Assembly: GCA_040882505.1 (NCBI GenBank)
Contig: JBBEBE010000002.1
Location: 248,001 to 312,000 of the forward strand
Direction: 5' to 3'
Source of the DNA: JBBEBE01 sp040882505
GTDB taxonomy: Bacteria > Bacteroidota > Rhodothermia > Balneolales > Balneolaceae
Length of the DNA stretch: 64,000 nt
Below, one piece after another: positions 44,903-54,001 of the stretch (position 1 is its first letter; the number at the start of each line of letters is the position of its first letter). The translations under genes and the position numbers were made by a program. A model generated the notes under the pieces. That model had not been told where the DNA came from and ran no database searches. It worked only from the letters and a program-made list of their open reading frames with translations.

Positions 44903-45934
44903 TTATGTCTTCCGGTTCATGATGAATCGAATGAGCTCCTCGAAATCGGCTACATGCTCGTTGACGGGGAGCGCGCGGAGCCGATGGATCGCTTGTGCAG
45001 CAATTCGTTCCATGGTCTGCCTGGATGCGTCCATTCCACCCTTGTCATGAACAAAGGAGACGATCTCTTCCACATCTTGCGTACTCTTCTTCCGCTTTCG
45101 CATGCGTCGCCGGATGCGAGATTGTTCCTGGCGACTGCTGTTCTCCAGGGCCTTGATGAGGGGCAACGTGACTTTTCGTTCCTGAATATCGTTGCGGCGG
45201 GGTTTTCCTACGTCCTGCAGGCCGTAATCGAAGAGATCGTCCACAATTTGGAAACAGATACCGATATCCATTCCGATTTTCTCCATCTCCTGGTGAACCG
45301 TTTCGTCATCGGTCGAAACAATGGCTCCACAGTGACAGCAGGCGGCAATCAGGCTGGCTGTCTTCTCCGAGATGATCTGGAAGTAACGTTCTTCAGTCAT
45401 GTTGAAGAGACGGGACGTTTTCAGTTGCCGAAGCTCGCCTTCACTCATCTTGCGAACGGCCGTCGAGAGAACGTGAAGGAGCGTGTACTCCCGGTTGTCC
45501 AGCGCGATAAGCAGACCCTTTGATAGCAGGAAATCACCAAGCAGGACGCCTGCCTTGTTCCGCCACAGTTTGTTGATGCTGAGAAGTCCGCGTCGCCTGT
45601 TGGACTCATCAACGACGTCGTCATGGATGAGCGTCGCGGTGTGTAGCAGCTCGATCATGGTGGCGGCTACATCACTCCGACGGTCATTTCTGCCAAACAT
45701 GCGGGCCGTCATGAAAATCAGAATCGGACGGATCTCTTTGCCCTTCTGTCGATGGAGATAGTGGATGATTCGGTCGAGCAAAAAGACATCCGTTCGAATG
45801 GCGTCCCGAAAGAATGTTCGAAATTCCTCGAGCTGTCCCCGGATCGGTTGAGTGATCTCCTGCAGTGTGCGGGAGGGAATTGCCGTTTCCGAAGACGTGG
45901 ATCGGGATGACTTCATCTGATGATTGAGGGTCAC
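44903..45934 (-). CDS. Polyprenyl (octaprenyl-type) diphosphate synthase
   Basis: A 343-residue all-helical trans-prenyltransferase that lengthens isoprenoid chains for quinones or carriers. The first aspartate-rich motif DDVVDE is at 105-110 followed by RRG, and the second is QIVDDLFDYG. Start GTG 45934 is used; ATG 45916 in frame is also possible. Chain length cannot be read safely; residues before the first motif suggest a long product. A TACCTTTG element lies about 55 bases upstream. It heads a unit with the LpxH-like hydrolase and PBP. Confidence 0.9.
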   Translation of the reverse strand: MTLNHQMKSSRSTSSETAIPSRTLQEITQPIRGQLEEFRTFFRDAIRTDVFLLDRIIHYLHRQKGKEIRPILIFMTARMFGRNDRRSDVAATMIELLHTATLIHDDVVDESNRRRGLLSINKLWRNKAGVLLGDFLLSKGLLIALDNREYTLLHVLSTAVRKMSEGELRQLKTSRLFNMTEERYFQIISEKTASLIAACCHCGAIVSTDDETVHQEMEKIGMDIGICFQIVDDLFDYGLQDVGKPRRNDIQERKVTLPLIKALENSSRQEQSRIRRRMRKRKKSTQDVEEIVSFVHDKGGMDASRQTMERIAAQAIHRLRALPVNEHVADFEELIRFIMNRKT

Positions 45935-45989
45935 GTTTACTTCGAATTTCTGCTCCTTGCCTGCCCGTCCGTCGACGGTTCACAGGCTG

Positions 45990-45997
45990 CAAAGGTA
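45990..45997 (-). promoter_or_regulatory. Possible -7 element TACCTTTG before the prenyl synthase gene
   Basis: TACCTTTG on the minus strand matches TAnnTTTG exactly and would place the start of transcription about 50 bases before the GTG. No TTG occurs at the ideal 19-20 base distance upstream, so support is partial. Confidence 0.4.
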
Positions 45998-46103
45998 GTC
46001 AATTCGGCAGTTAATTATTTGCGCAAAGATGGTGCGGGTCGTAAGTTGGCTTTTTCACATGTATATGGCCGAAAGGCAGAACTGTGTAGATAAAAGAGGA
46101 TGT

Positions 46104-47078
46104 ATGAAGCGGATTGGACTGATAACGAGTGGAGGCGATGCACCGGGGATGAATGCAGCGATTCGGGCGATTGTTCGGTCTGCATGCAATCTGGGCCTCG
46201 AAGTTACGGGTGGATACCGGGGGTATCAAGGCCTGCTGGAGAATGAGTTCAAGGTCATGGACCGGCACTCCGTTTCCAATATTATCCAGAGAGGAGGGAC
46301 CATCTTGAAGACGGCCCGTTCGGAAGAGTTCATGCATCCCGAAGGGCGTGCAAGGGCTGCGGAAAACCTGCGACAACAGGGGATCGAGGGATTGGTTGTG
46401 ATCGGGGGAGACGGGTCGTTTCGTGGCGCCACACTTCTTTCCGAAGAGCAGGATATTCCGGTCGTTGGCGTACCGGCAACCATTGACAACGACCTGGCGG
46501 GGACGGATATAACGATCGGTTATGATACCGCGCTCAATACGGCACTTGATGCCATCGACAAGATTCGTGATACGGCAGATGCTCACGATCGCCTGTTTCT
46601 GGTAGAGGTGATGGGGCGGGATGCCGGTTTCATCGCCCTGGATACCGGACTCGCATCCGGAGCCGAGATGATTCTGTTGCCGGAATCACTGACCGATGTG
46701 GAAGATGTCAGAAGCTCATTGAGTTCCATTTTGAAGGAGCAGAAACGAAGCAGTTTGGTTGTGGTCGCCGAAGGAGACGAGACCGGGGGGGCATTGACGC
46801 TTGCCTCGAAGCTTCGGGAAGGCGAGGGAATGAGCAAGTACGAAATGCGGGTCTGTATTTTGGGACACATTCAGCGGGGTGGAAATCCGACTGCACGGGA
46901 CCGGGTGTTGGCCAGCCGTCTCGGATTTGCCGCTGTCAAGACCTTGCTGGACGGCCACGATCGTGTCATGGTCGGAGAGGTGAATCATTCGGTGAAATTG
47001 ACACCGTTGAAGATGACCTGGAGCAAGAAAAAAGATATCGATTTCGAACTGGCCGAATTGGCAAAGGTGCTGCGATAG
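46104..47078 (+). CDS. pfkA: ATP-dependent 6-phosphofructokinase
   Basis: A 324-residue glycolytic enzyme. Start ATG 46104 is preferred to the upstream-open frame because GAGG precedes it and homology begins MKRIGLITSGGDAPGMNAA. GGDGSFRGA has glycine at the position that selects ATP over pyrophosphate; the catalytic TIDNDLAGTD has its aspartates. EVMGRDAGFIAL and GHIQRGGNPTARDR are also intact. pgi begins one base after its stop, so the two upper-glycolysis enzymes are coupled. Confidence 0.96.
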   Translation: MKRIGLITSGGDAPGMNAAIRAIVRSACNLGLEVTGGYRGYQGLLENEFKVMDRHSVSNIIQRGGTILKTARSEEFMHPEGRARAAENLRQQGIEGLVVIGGDGSFRGATLLSEEQDIPVVGVPATIDNDLAGTDITIGYDTALNTALDAIDKIRDTADAHDRLFLVEVMGRDAGFIALDTGLASGAEMILLPESLTDVEDVRSSLSSILKEQKRSSLVVVAEGDETGGALTLASKLREGEGMSKYEMRVCILGHIQRGGNPTARDRVLASRLGFAAVKTLLDGHDRVMVGEVNHSVKLTPLKMTWSKKKDIDFELAELAKVLR

Positions 47079-47079
47079 G

Positions 47080-48375
47080 ATGAAGAGAATTACACTGGAT
47101 TTTGACCGGGCGCGGACGTTTTTGGATAAAGACCGCATCGAAACGGCGCGACATCATGCAACGGAAGCTTGGCAGTCGCTCCTTGAGCGAAGAGGACCGG
47201 GATCGGAATGGCTGGGCTGGATGGATCTTCTGGCTGAACCGGATACGGAGGAGCTGCGTCGCCTGGAACAGGAAGCCGCAGAGATCCGCAAGGATGCCGA
47301 TATACTGGTGGTCTGCGGCATTGGGGGGTCCTACATGGGCAGCCGGGCCATTCGCGACTGCCTGAAAGGGATGTCTGCCCGCTCAGGTGTCGATCTTCGG
47401 TTTGCAGGTCACCATATGGGCAGCCGGGCTCACCACCAGCTGGTAAAAGAGTTGGAGGAACCGCGGGCAGACGGTACGCCGAAATCGATCTGGCTGAACG
47501 TTATTTCAAAATCGGGCACGACACTGGAGACGGCTCTGGCGTTCAACTGGCTGCGGAGCTGGATGGAGGAGCGATACGGGGAGCATGAGGCCGCTCAACG
47601 CATTATTGCAACGACAGATCCGAACCATGGAGCACTCCGCGAGTTAGCTCGACAGAAAGGGTATCGGACAGGGTCGATTGACGGAGATGTGGGTGGACGA
47701 TTCTCTGTATTGACGGCTGTTGGACTCTTGCCGATTGCCGTTGCTGGCGGAAACATTCATGCCCTGGTATCGTCGGCCTCTTCGGCGTGTCATTCGTTGA
47801 TTCAGGATCCGGAACCCCTACTGGAATTTGCATCGGTTCGCTATCTTCTTCACGAAGCCGGATATGGAGTCGATCTGATATCGGCGTTTGACCCGGATCT
47901 GGAGGGGCTTGTCGGATGGTTGCAGCAACTGCTTGGAGAGAGTGAAGGGAAACAGGGAAAGGGGCTTTTCCCGGCTCGTGCGATCTATTCGACCGATCTC
48001 CACAGTATTGGTCAATTTGTGCAAGAGGGTCAGCGACTCATGATGGAGACGGTGATCGATGTACTCGAAGATGTGGAGCCATTGATTCCGGTCGTTGGAA
48101 AACAGGAGGGGCCCCTTGGGTATTTGAGCGGAAAAAGCCTGCACGAGATCAATCGACAAGCACTTGAAGGAACGCTCGCAGCACATCACCAGGGAGGAGT
48201 GCCGGTTGTTCGGATCAAGCTGCAGCGTCTGGACGAGGAAACGCTTGGCGAGTTTCTTTGCCTCTTCGAGTTTCTGACGGCCGTGTACGGATACATGTTG
48301 GGTGTAAACCCGTTCGATCAACCGGGAGTGGAAGCCTATAAAACGGAAATGTATCGAAGGTTGGGGCGATTGTGA
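47080..48375 (+). CDS. pgi: Glucose-6-phosphate isomerase
   Basis: A 431-residue enzyme of the short bacterial type (E. coli's is about 550). Motifs: CGIGGSYMGSRA for phosphate binding, ISKSGTTLETA, GGRFSVLTAVGLLPIAVAG and the catalytic histidine/glutamate regions including STDLHSIGQF. It interconverts glucose-6-P and fructose-6-P, the substrate of the adjacent PfkA. It overlaps the kinase gene by 4 bases (GTGA). Confidence 0.95.
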   Translation: MKRITLDFDRARTFLDKDRIETARHHATEAWQSLLERRGPGSEWLGWMDLLAEPDTEELRRLEQEAAEIRKDADILVVCGIGGSYMGSRAIRDCLKGMSARSGVDLRFAGHHMGSRAHHQLVKELEEPRADGTPKSIWLNVISKSGTTLETALAFNWLRSWMEERYGEHEAAQRIIATTDPNHGALRELARQKGYRTGSIDGDVGGRFSVLTAVGLLPIAVAGGNIHALVSSASSACHSLIQDPEPLLEFASVRYLLHEAGYGVDLISAFDPDLEGLVGWLQQLLGESEGKQGKGLFPARAIYSTDLHSIGQFVQEGQRLMMETVIDVLEDVEPLIPVVGKQEGPLGYLSGKSLHEINRQALEGTLAAHHQGGVPVVRIKLQRLDEETLGEFLCLFEFLTAVYGYMLGVNPFDQPGVEAYKTEMYRRLGRL

Positions 48376-49025
48376 GTGAAACGTCTGTCGGGAAAAAGGA
48401 GAGTCCGATTCAATACCTGGCTATCTCCGGCAATATCGGGGTAGGCAAGTCGTCGCTTACGGATCGCTTGGCTGCGCACTATGATTGGGAGCCTTGTTTC
48501 GAATCGGTCGAGAACAATCCCTACCTCTCGGACTTCTACAGCGACATGCGCGGGTGGAGTTTTCACCTTCAAATCTTCTTTCTCACCAGTCGGTTTCGGG
48601 CACACAAACAGATGCTTGAATCGGGGATACGGACGGTTGTTCAGGATCGGACCATCTACGAAGATGCCGAGATATTTGCCCGAAACCTGAATCGCATGGG
48701 GTTGATGAATGACCGGGATTACAAAAATTATCGAACCTTGTATGAAGAGGTCATCGATCTTTTGGCCCCGCCCGGTTTGTTGGTCTATCTCCGAGCAAGA
48801 GTTCCTACATTGGTTCGTCAGATACAGAAGAGGGGGCGACCGTACGAACGCTCACTTCGGATTGATTACCTGGAGCGATTGAATGAGCTCTATGAGGAGT
48901 GGATCGAATCCTATCCCCATCCGAAACTGATTATTGATACGGATGACACCGATTTTGTTTCCAGCGAGGATGACCTCGGGATCGTTCTTGATCGGATCGA
49001 CCATCGAATTCAGGATCTGTTTTGA
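48372..49025 (+). CDS. Deoxynucleoside kinase family protein
   Basis: A 217-residue cytoplasmic kinase that phosphorylates deoxynucleosides for salvage. Start GTG 48372 overlaps pgi. The P-loop GNIGVGKS is at 20-27, the DRTIYEDAEIF motif carries the conserved Asp-Arg-Ser/Thr region (R of the ERS-like motif), and the lid is RQIQKRGRPYERSL. Which base it prefers (dA/dG or others) cannot be read from motifs. Its placement after glycolytic genes looks incidental. Confidence 0.9.
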   Translation: MSETSVGKKESPIQYLAISGNIGVGKSSLTDRLAAHYDWEPCFESVENNPYLSDFYSDMRGWSFHLQIFFLTSRFRAHKQMLESGIRTVVQDRTIYEDAEIFARNLNRMGLMNDRDYKNYRTLYEEVIDLLAPPGLLVYLRARVPTLVRQIQKRGRPYERSLRIDYLERLNELYEEWIESYPHPKLIIDTDDTDFVSSEDDLGIVLDRIDHRIQDLF

Positions 49026-49070
49026 ACGATTCGGCACTCATTCATTCCGGCTTTGGGTCTGCGCGAATGA

Positions 49071-49100
49071 TTGATTTCACGTCTTTTATTCACTAAATTG
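49071..49100 (+). promoter_or_regulatory. Possible promoter of the duf177-rpmF-plsX-fab cluster
   Basis: TTG (49071-49073) and TAAATTG (49094-49100) are separated by 20 bases, close to TTG-N19/20-TAnnTTTG with one base missing in the -7 element. The GTG start at 49111 would be nearly leaderless. Confidence 0.4.
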
Positions 49101-49110
49101 TCAGGCTATC

Positions 49111-49638
49111 GTGACTGAATCAAAGCTCATATTCAACGTACAGGAGTTACCAGAGGGGATTCACACTCTGGTTCGTACGCTGGGTCCCGATGATCTGGGG
49201 GAACCCGGTATCGATGGAGTTCGATTCAAAGGCGCGACGGTTGAGTTTCAATTCGAGAAGAGTCTCCATTTTGTTAAAACGGACTTTACTGTTTCGGCAG
49301 AGCTCGTTTTATTGTGTGATCGTTCGCTTCGAGAGTATGATCACCGGGTCGAGAAGAGCTATCAGGTTCTTTTCAAGCCGGGTCTCGAGGAGAAAACGGT
49401 GGATGTCTCTTCGGCGATGAAGCCCATTGGTGAAGACTCACTGACACTGGATCTGCGGCAGGAGGTGCGAGACACCATTCTGTTGGATCTTCCAGTCAGA
49501 AAGATCCATCCGGACTATCTGGATGACCAGGGGCGACCAACCGAATTTGACGTACAGTCGTTTGGCCCGGAAGCTGAACCCGGCGAGGATACAGATCCCC
49601 GCTGGGCAGAGCTCAGAAAGCTCAAACGGAATTCATAA
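49111..49638 (+). CDS. DUF177 (YceD-like) protein
   Basis: A 175-residue protein starting at GTG 49111. The DUF177 core has LVLLCDRSLREYDHRVEKSYQVLF, although the usual C-terminal cysteine motif (CxGLCxxCG) seen in many members is replaced by LPVRKIHPDYLDDQGRP; apart from one cysteine in LLCDRS the protein lacks cysteine. DUF177 genes nearly always lie directly before rpmF, as here. YceD-type proteins have been linked to 23S rRNA/ribosome assembly. Identification leans on position plus the core motif. Confidence 0.8.
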   Translation: MTESKLIFNVQELPEGIHTLVRTLGPDDLGEPGIDGVRFKGATVEFQFEKSLHFVKTDFTVSAELVLLCDRSLREYDHRVEKSYQVLFKPGLEEKTVDVSSAMKPIGEDSLTLDLRQEVRDTILLDLPVRKIHPDYLDDQGRPTEFDVQSFGPEAEPGEDTDPRWAELRKLKRNS

Positions 49639-49672
49639 GCAAGGTATATAACGATACAGGAAGTCTGGAACC

Positions 49673-49852
49673 ATGGCACATCCGAAGAGAAAAACATCCA
49701 AATCACGAAGAGACAAACGACGTTCCCACCATCGGATTGCATCTGTCAACCTGGCGGAATGCAAGAACTGTGGTGCCCTTCACAGATACCACCACGTCTG
49801 TATGGAGTGTGGCCATTACCGAGGCCGGCAAGTGGTCGAAGTCGCCCAATAA
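49673..49852 (+). CDS. rpmF: 50S ribosomal protein L32
   Basis: A 59-residue protein. It begins MAHPKRKTSKSRRDKRRSHH, the standard L32 start, and has a four-cysteine zinc ribbon CKNCG-x8-CMECG, so it is the zinc-binding form. It follows the DUF177 gene by 34 bases and precedes plsX by 48, the conserved order of this cluster. Confidence 0.97.
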   Translation: MAHPKRKTSKSRRDKRRSHHRIASVNLAECKNCGALHRYHHVCMECGHYRGRQVVEVAQ

Positions 49853-49900
49853 GTATGGGCCGGCAGTTGTGTGACAGCGGATGCATACAAAAATTAATGG

Positions 49901-50896
49901 ATGAGTGAATCGATGATTATCGCAGTAGATGCGGCAGGTGGAGACTACTATCCGAAGAATCCGGTCGTCGGTGCTCTGGAGGCCCTGAACGAGCGGGACG
50001 ATCTCTCTGTACTGCTGGCAGGTCCGGAGTCGATGATTTTGAAAGAGCTGGAAGGTCGTGACTATGACGAGGCCAGGCTTCGTGTTGTCGATGCTCCCGA
50101 AGTCATCACCATGAAGGAGTCTCCGTCCAGTGCAGTCAAAGGGAAAAGGAACTCATCCATCGTAGCCAGTCTGATGCTTCAGAAGGAAGGGACGTGCCAG
50201 GGCTTTGTCAGTAGCGGGAATACCGGAGCACTGTTGGCCGCATCGGTACTTATACTGGGTAAATTGCCCGGAGTGCTGCGGCCGACGATCGCGACCAGTT
50301 TCCCGACGCTGAAAGGGAATCGCCTTCTCTTGGACGCAGGTGCGAATCTGGAAGTGAAACCGGAGATTTTCCTTCAATTCGCCAAGATGGGGACCATCTA
50401 TTGTCGGGACATACTCGGTGTCGATCATCCAACAGTCGGACTGATGAATGTCGGCGAGGAAGAGGAGAAAGGAACCGAGCTTCTCAAGGAGACATACCCT
50501 CTCCTCAAACAACTGCCCAACTTCATTGGAAATATCGAAGGTCGGGATATTTTTCCGGCTCGATCCGATATTTTTCTTTGTGACGGAATGGTCGGAAATA
50601 TTCTATTGAAATTCGGGGAGTCGATTCCTGAATCGGTTCAGGCAATGTTGGCAGCGTCGATGGAAAAAATGGACGTCACCCCTGAAATCCGAACGGCCCT
50701 TTCTGAACTCATCCAAACCACTCTCGACTCCTTCAACTATGAGAACGTGGGGGGCGTGCCGTTTCTCGGTGTCAATGGAGTGAGTCTCGTCGGACACGGA
50801 GGGAGTTCTCCCCGAGCGATCAAAAACATGATATTACAGGCTGCGCGATTTGTCGATGTTTCGGTGAATCAAAAGATTGTTGATTCGTTGAATTGA
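49901..50896 (+). CDS. plsX: Phosphate acyltransferase PlsX
   Basis: A 331-residue peripheral membrane enzyme that converts acyl-ACP to acyl-phosphate for phospholipid synthesis. Family motifs: IAVDAAGGDYYPKNPV at the start, KGKRNSSIV, FVSSGNTGALLA and the glycine-rich C-terminal GVPFLGVNGVSLVGHGGSS. In-frame ATG codons at 49901 and 49913 are possible starts. The usual GGD..P is conserved. It is followed by fabH. Confidence 0.95.
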   Translation: MSESMIIAVDAAGGDYYPKNPVVGALEALNERDDLSVLLAGPESMILKELEGRDYDEARLRVVDAPEVITMKESPSSAVKGKRNSSIVASLMLQKEGTCQGFVSSGNTGALLAASVLILGKLPGVLRPTIATSFPTLKGNRLLLDAGANLEVKPEIFLQFAKMGTIYCRDILGVDHPTVGLMNVGEEEEKGTELLKETYPLLKQLPNFIGNIEGRDIFPARSDIFLCDGMVGNILLKFGESIPESVQAMLAASMEKMDVTPEIRTALSELIQTTLDSFNYENVGGVPFLGVNGVSLVGHGGSSPRAIKNMILQAARFVDVSVNQKIVDSLN

Positions 50897-50939
50897 CCAG
50901 CCTGATGTATCGACCCTTTCTAACGATCAAACCAACGAT

Positions 50940-51926
50940 TTGAAACGAGCAAAAATTTCTTCGGTAGGCCATTTTGTGCCCGATCACGTTCTGAGCAACG
51001 AGGATTTGGAGAAAATGGTCGAGACCAATGATGAATGGATTCAGTCGCGAACCGGCATCAAAGAGCGTCGGATATTGAAAGATCCTGAAAAAGCGACGTC
51101 ATGGATGGCGTCGCGTGCAGCGGAAGAGGCCCTTGAACGTGCAGGTGTGGACGCCCTGGATGTGGATGCTGTGATTGTCGCGACCGTCACACCTGATTAT
51201 CTGTTTCCGGCAACGGCTTGCCTGGTGCAGGGACAGATTGGAGCCGATCATGCCTATGCATTTGATCTGTCTGCAGCCTGTTCCGGATTCATTTATGCGA
51301 TCTCCAACGGAGCCATGATGATTGAATCGGGACGTGCGAGAAATGTTCTGGTTATCGGAGCAGACAAGATGAGTTCCATCATTGATTACACGGATCGTAC
51401 CACATGTATTCTTTTCGGAGATGGAGCCGGCGCCGTTCTGTTGCAGGAGTCGAACGACGAGACCGGCTTGATTGATTTTGTCCATCACTCGGAGGCCGAT
51501 GCAAAGTGTCAGTTGGTTCAAAAAGGCGGGGGCAGTCGACATCCGGCCAGTACGGAAACTCTGGAAAACGGAGATCACTATATCCAACAGGATGGGCGTG
51601 CAGTATTCAAGAGGGCTACCGAGGGAATGGCAGACGTCTCTCTGGAGATCATGGAACGAAACGGTCTGAAAGGAGACGATGTTGCCTGGCTGGTTCCGCA
51701 TCAAGCCAACAAGCGGATCATTGATGCAACAGCCCGTCGAATGGGAATTTCGATTGACAACGTGATGATCAATATTCAGAAATACGGAAACACAACCGCA
51801 GCCACCATTCCGCTCTGTCTTTATGACTGGAAAGAGAAATTGTCACCCGGTGACAATGTGATTCTTTCTGCATTTGGAGGCGGATTCACATGGGGAGCGG
51901 TCTACTTGACGTGGAGTGCATCATGA
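50940..51926 (+). CDS. fabH: 3-oxoacyl-ACP synthase III (KAS III)
   Basis: A 328-residue enzyme that condenses acetyl-CoA with malonyl-ACP to start fatty acid synthesis. Start is TTG 50940, immediately followed by KRAKISSVGHFVP. The catalytic triad is intact: cysteine in AACSGFIYA, histidine in VPHQANKRI and asparagine in YGNTTAATIP. It overlaps fabD by 4 bases. A single fabH copy is present in this window. Confidence 0.96.
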   Translation: MKRAKISSVGHFVPDHVLSNEDLEKMVETNDEWIQSRTGIKERRILKDPEKATSWMASRAAEEALERAGVDALDVDAVIVATVTPDYLFPATACLVQGQIGADHAYAFDLSAACSGFIYAISNGAMMIESGRARNVLVIGADKMSSIIDYTDRTTCILFGDGAGAVLLQESNDETGLIDFVHHSEADAKCQLVQKGGGSRHPASTETLENGDHYIQQDGRAVFKRATEGMADVSLEIMERNGLKGDDVAWLVPHQANKRIIDATARRMGISIDNVMINIQKYGNTTAATIPLCLYDWKEKLSPGDNVILSAFGGGFTWGAVYLTWSAS

Positions 51927-52810
51927 GCAAAGCCATTCTTTTTCCGGGCCAAGGATCTCAACATGTGGGGATGGGAGTCGACCGATATGCGTCGAACAAG
52001 ATCTTCAAACGCAGACTTGATCAAGCGGACGAAGCGGTCGACTTTGACCTGAAAGAGCGGATGTTTAACGGACCAGCCGACGAGCTGACGCGAACAGACG
52101 TGACACAGCCCGCCATTTTTGTGCATTCGGTTGCACTGTATGAATCGGAAGAGATCATGGCAGATCGGGTTGCCGGCCACAGCCTTGGGGAATGCTCGGC
52201 GTTGGTCGCCTCCGGCGCATTGACCTTTGAAGAAGGGCTGGAATTGGTGGTATTGCGCGGACAGTTGATGCAAAAAGCAGCCAATGCTTCAGAGGGAACC
52301 ATGGCGGCCATCATTGGAATGGACGATGAGATCGTGGAAGCCATCTGTGATGAAGCGACGGATCAGACTTTCAAGCCCGTTGTGGCTGCCAACTACAATT
52401 CGCCGGGTCAAATCGTGATTTCCGGAGATTTGAAAGCGGTCGAGATGGCCGTGGAACTGGCCAAAGGTCGCGGTTGTCGATTGGCCAAGTTGTTGCCCGT
52501 CGGTGGAGCGTTTCACTCACCATTGATGGAGCCTGCTGCTCGGGAATTCGGGAAAAAACTGGAAACACTTACATTCCGGAAGCCCGAATGCCCGGTCTAT
52601 TGCAATGTGACGGCAAGGCCGACACGTGACCCCGACGAGCTGCAGGAAAACCTTTTTCGGCAGTTGACATCTCCGGTCCGTTGGACACAAACCATCCTGC
52701 AGATGGAGCAGGACGGTGCAGAACAGTGGGTGGAAGTGGGTCCTGGCAAGATCCTTCAGGGATTGGTCAAGCGGACCGTAAAGGGAGCAGAATATTCTGG
52801 CATCGAGTAA
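51923..52810 (+). CDS. fabD: Malonyl-CoA:ACP transacylase
   Basis: A 295-residue enzyme making malonyl-ACP. Start ATG 51923 overlaps the fabH stop (ATGA); the open frame further upstream is fabH shadow. The nucleophile elbow GHSLGECSAL carries the catalytic serine, and FPGQGSQHVGMG and the histidine in GAFHSPLM are present. Length is normal. Confidence 0.96.
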   Translation: MSKAILFPGQGSQHVGMGVDRYASNKIFKRRLDQADEAVDFDLKERMFNGPADELTRTDVTQPAIFVHSVALYESEEIMADRVAGHSLGECSALVASGALTFEEGLELVVLRGQLMQKAANASEGTMAAIIGMDDEIVEAICDEATDQTFKPVVAANYNSPGQIVISGDLKAVEMAVELAKGRGCRLAKLLPVGGAFHSPLMEPAAREFGKKLETLTFRKPECPVYCNVTARPTRDPDELQENLFRQLTSPVRWTQTILQMEQDGAEQWVEVGPGKILQGLVKRTVKGAEYSGIE

Positions 52811-52870
52811 GTCCGGAATTCAGATTTTTGTTTTATTGAACGTCAACGTCGAGACGGAGTGGTGAAGAAG

Positions 52871-53614
52871 ATGGATATGAAAGGAAAAATTTGTTTGGTG
52901 ACAGGTGGTACAAGAGGGATTGGCCGGGCGATTGTTTTGGATCTGGCTCGAGCAGGGGCAAATGTTGCGTTTACTTATGCCCGATCAAAGGAGGCCGCCG
53001 AAGAGGTGGGCAAAGAAGTCGAACGCGAAGGGGTCGAAGTTCTTCATTTTCAGGCGGATGCCGTGGATACGGCGCGTGCAGAAGAAGTGATTGCATCCGT
53101 GGTCGAAAGATGGGGGAAGCTGGATGTATTGGTCAATAATGCGGGGATCACACGTGACAATTTGATTCTTCGGATGAGTGAAGAACAGTGGGACAGCGTC
53201 ATTCAAACCAATTTGAAGAGTATTTTCAACTATTGTAAAGCAGCCGTCAAACCGATGATGCGCGCCCGCGGGGGATCGGTTGTCAATATCAGCTCCGTTG
53301 TCGGGCTTTCCGGAAATGCTGGTCAGTGTAATTATGCGGCCTCGAAAGCAGGCATTGTCGGATTCACCAAATCGTTTGCAAAGGAGTTGGCAAGTCGATC
53401 CATACGGGCCAATGTTGTGGCTCCCGGATATATCATGACTGAAATGACGGGTGAGCTTGATGACAAGGTTCTGGAGTCGATCAAAACGGAAACACCACTT
53501 GGAAGAGCCGGTGAACCAGAAGAGATTGCGGAAGCCGTTCGATTTTTGGCTTCCGACTCGAGCTCGTACATTACCGGAGAAGTTCTTCGGGTCGATGGCG
53601 GCATGGCGATGTAG
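52871..53614 (+). CDS. fabG: 3-oxoacyl-ACP reductase
   Basis: A 247-residue short-chain dehydrogenase reducing beta-ketoacyl-ACP with NADPH. The nucleotide motif is TGGTRGIGRAI, NNAG follows at about 85, and the catalytic serine (NISSVVG) and YAASK tetrad residues are present. The start is uncertain: GTG 52859, GTG 52862, ATG 52871 and ATG 52877 are all in frame; ATG 52871 best fits the family N-terminus. It follows fabD after about 60 bases. Confidence 0.95.
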   Translation: MDMKGKICLVTGGTRGIGRAIVLDLARAGANVAFTYARSKEAAEEVGKEVEREGVEVLHFQADAVDTARAEEVIASVVERWGKLDVLVNNAGITRDNLILRMSEEQWDSVIQTNLKSIFNYCKAAVKPMMRARGGSVVNISSVVGLSGNAGQCNYAASKAGIVGFTKSFAKELASRSIRANVVAPGYIMTEMTGELDDKVLESIKTETPLGRAGEPEEIAEAVRFLASDSSSYITGEVLRVDGGMAM

Positions 53615-53665
53615 TTCCCGGATACTGAATTCAAAGCCAGGGATGAAACTTTGGATGGAAACCCG

Positions 53666-53673
53666 TAGCTTTG
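53666..53673 (+). promoter_or_regulatory. Possible -7 element TAGCTTTG before acpP
   Basis: TAGCTTTG matches TAnnTTTG exactly and lies 55 bases before the acpP ATG, in the longest spacer of the fab cluster. A matching TTG at the ideal upstream distance is not seen. An extra promoter here would suit the high demand for ACP. Confidence 0.35.
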
Positions 53674-53728
53674 GACAATCTTTTTTATAGCATACACACC
53701 CTAATATTCCACTAAACCTACGTATACA

Positions 53729-53968
53729 ATGTCACAGGATGTAGAATCAAAAGTAAAAGCCATTATCGTTGACAAACTTGGTGTAGATGAGTCTGAAGTC
53801 AAGACCGAGGCCAACTTTACCAACGATCTTGGCGCGGACTCACTGGATACCGTCGAGCTCATTATGGAGTTCGAGAAGGAATTTGACATCAGCATCCCGG
53901 ATGAAGATGCCGAGAATATTGCAACCGTCGGAAGTGCTGTGGACTACCTGAAAGAGAAGATCTCCTGA
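53729..53968 (+). CDS. acpP: Acyl carrier protein
   Basis: A 79-residue acidic four-helix protein. The phosphopantetheine serine is in GADSLDTVEL, followed by the acidic helix II (MEFEKEFDISIPDEDAENI) that docks to synthase enzymes. It sits between fabG and fabF as usual. Confidence 0.98.
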   Translation: MSQDVESKVKAIIVDKLGVDESEVKTEANFTNDLGADSLDTVELIMEFEKEFDISIPDEDAENIATVGSAVDYLKEKIS

Positions 53969-54001
53969 ATTAGACAGGAACCTGGTTCGATCGATTGATT
54001 T

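Noticed and set aside
51844..51860. TTGTCAC-CCG-GTGACAA palindrome
   Set aside because: It resembles the site near 5366 but encodes conserved LSPGDN residues inside fabH, so protein coding explains it.
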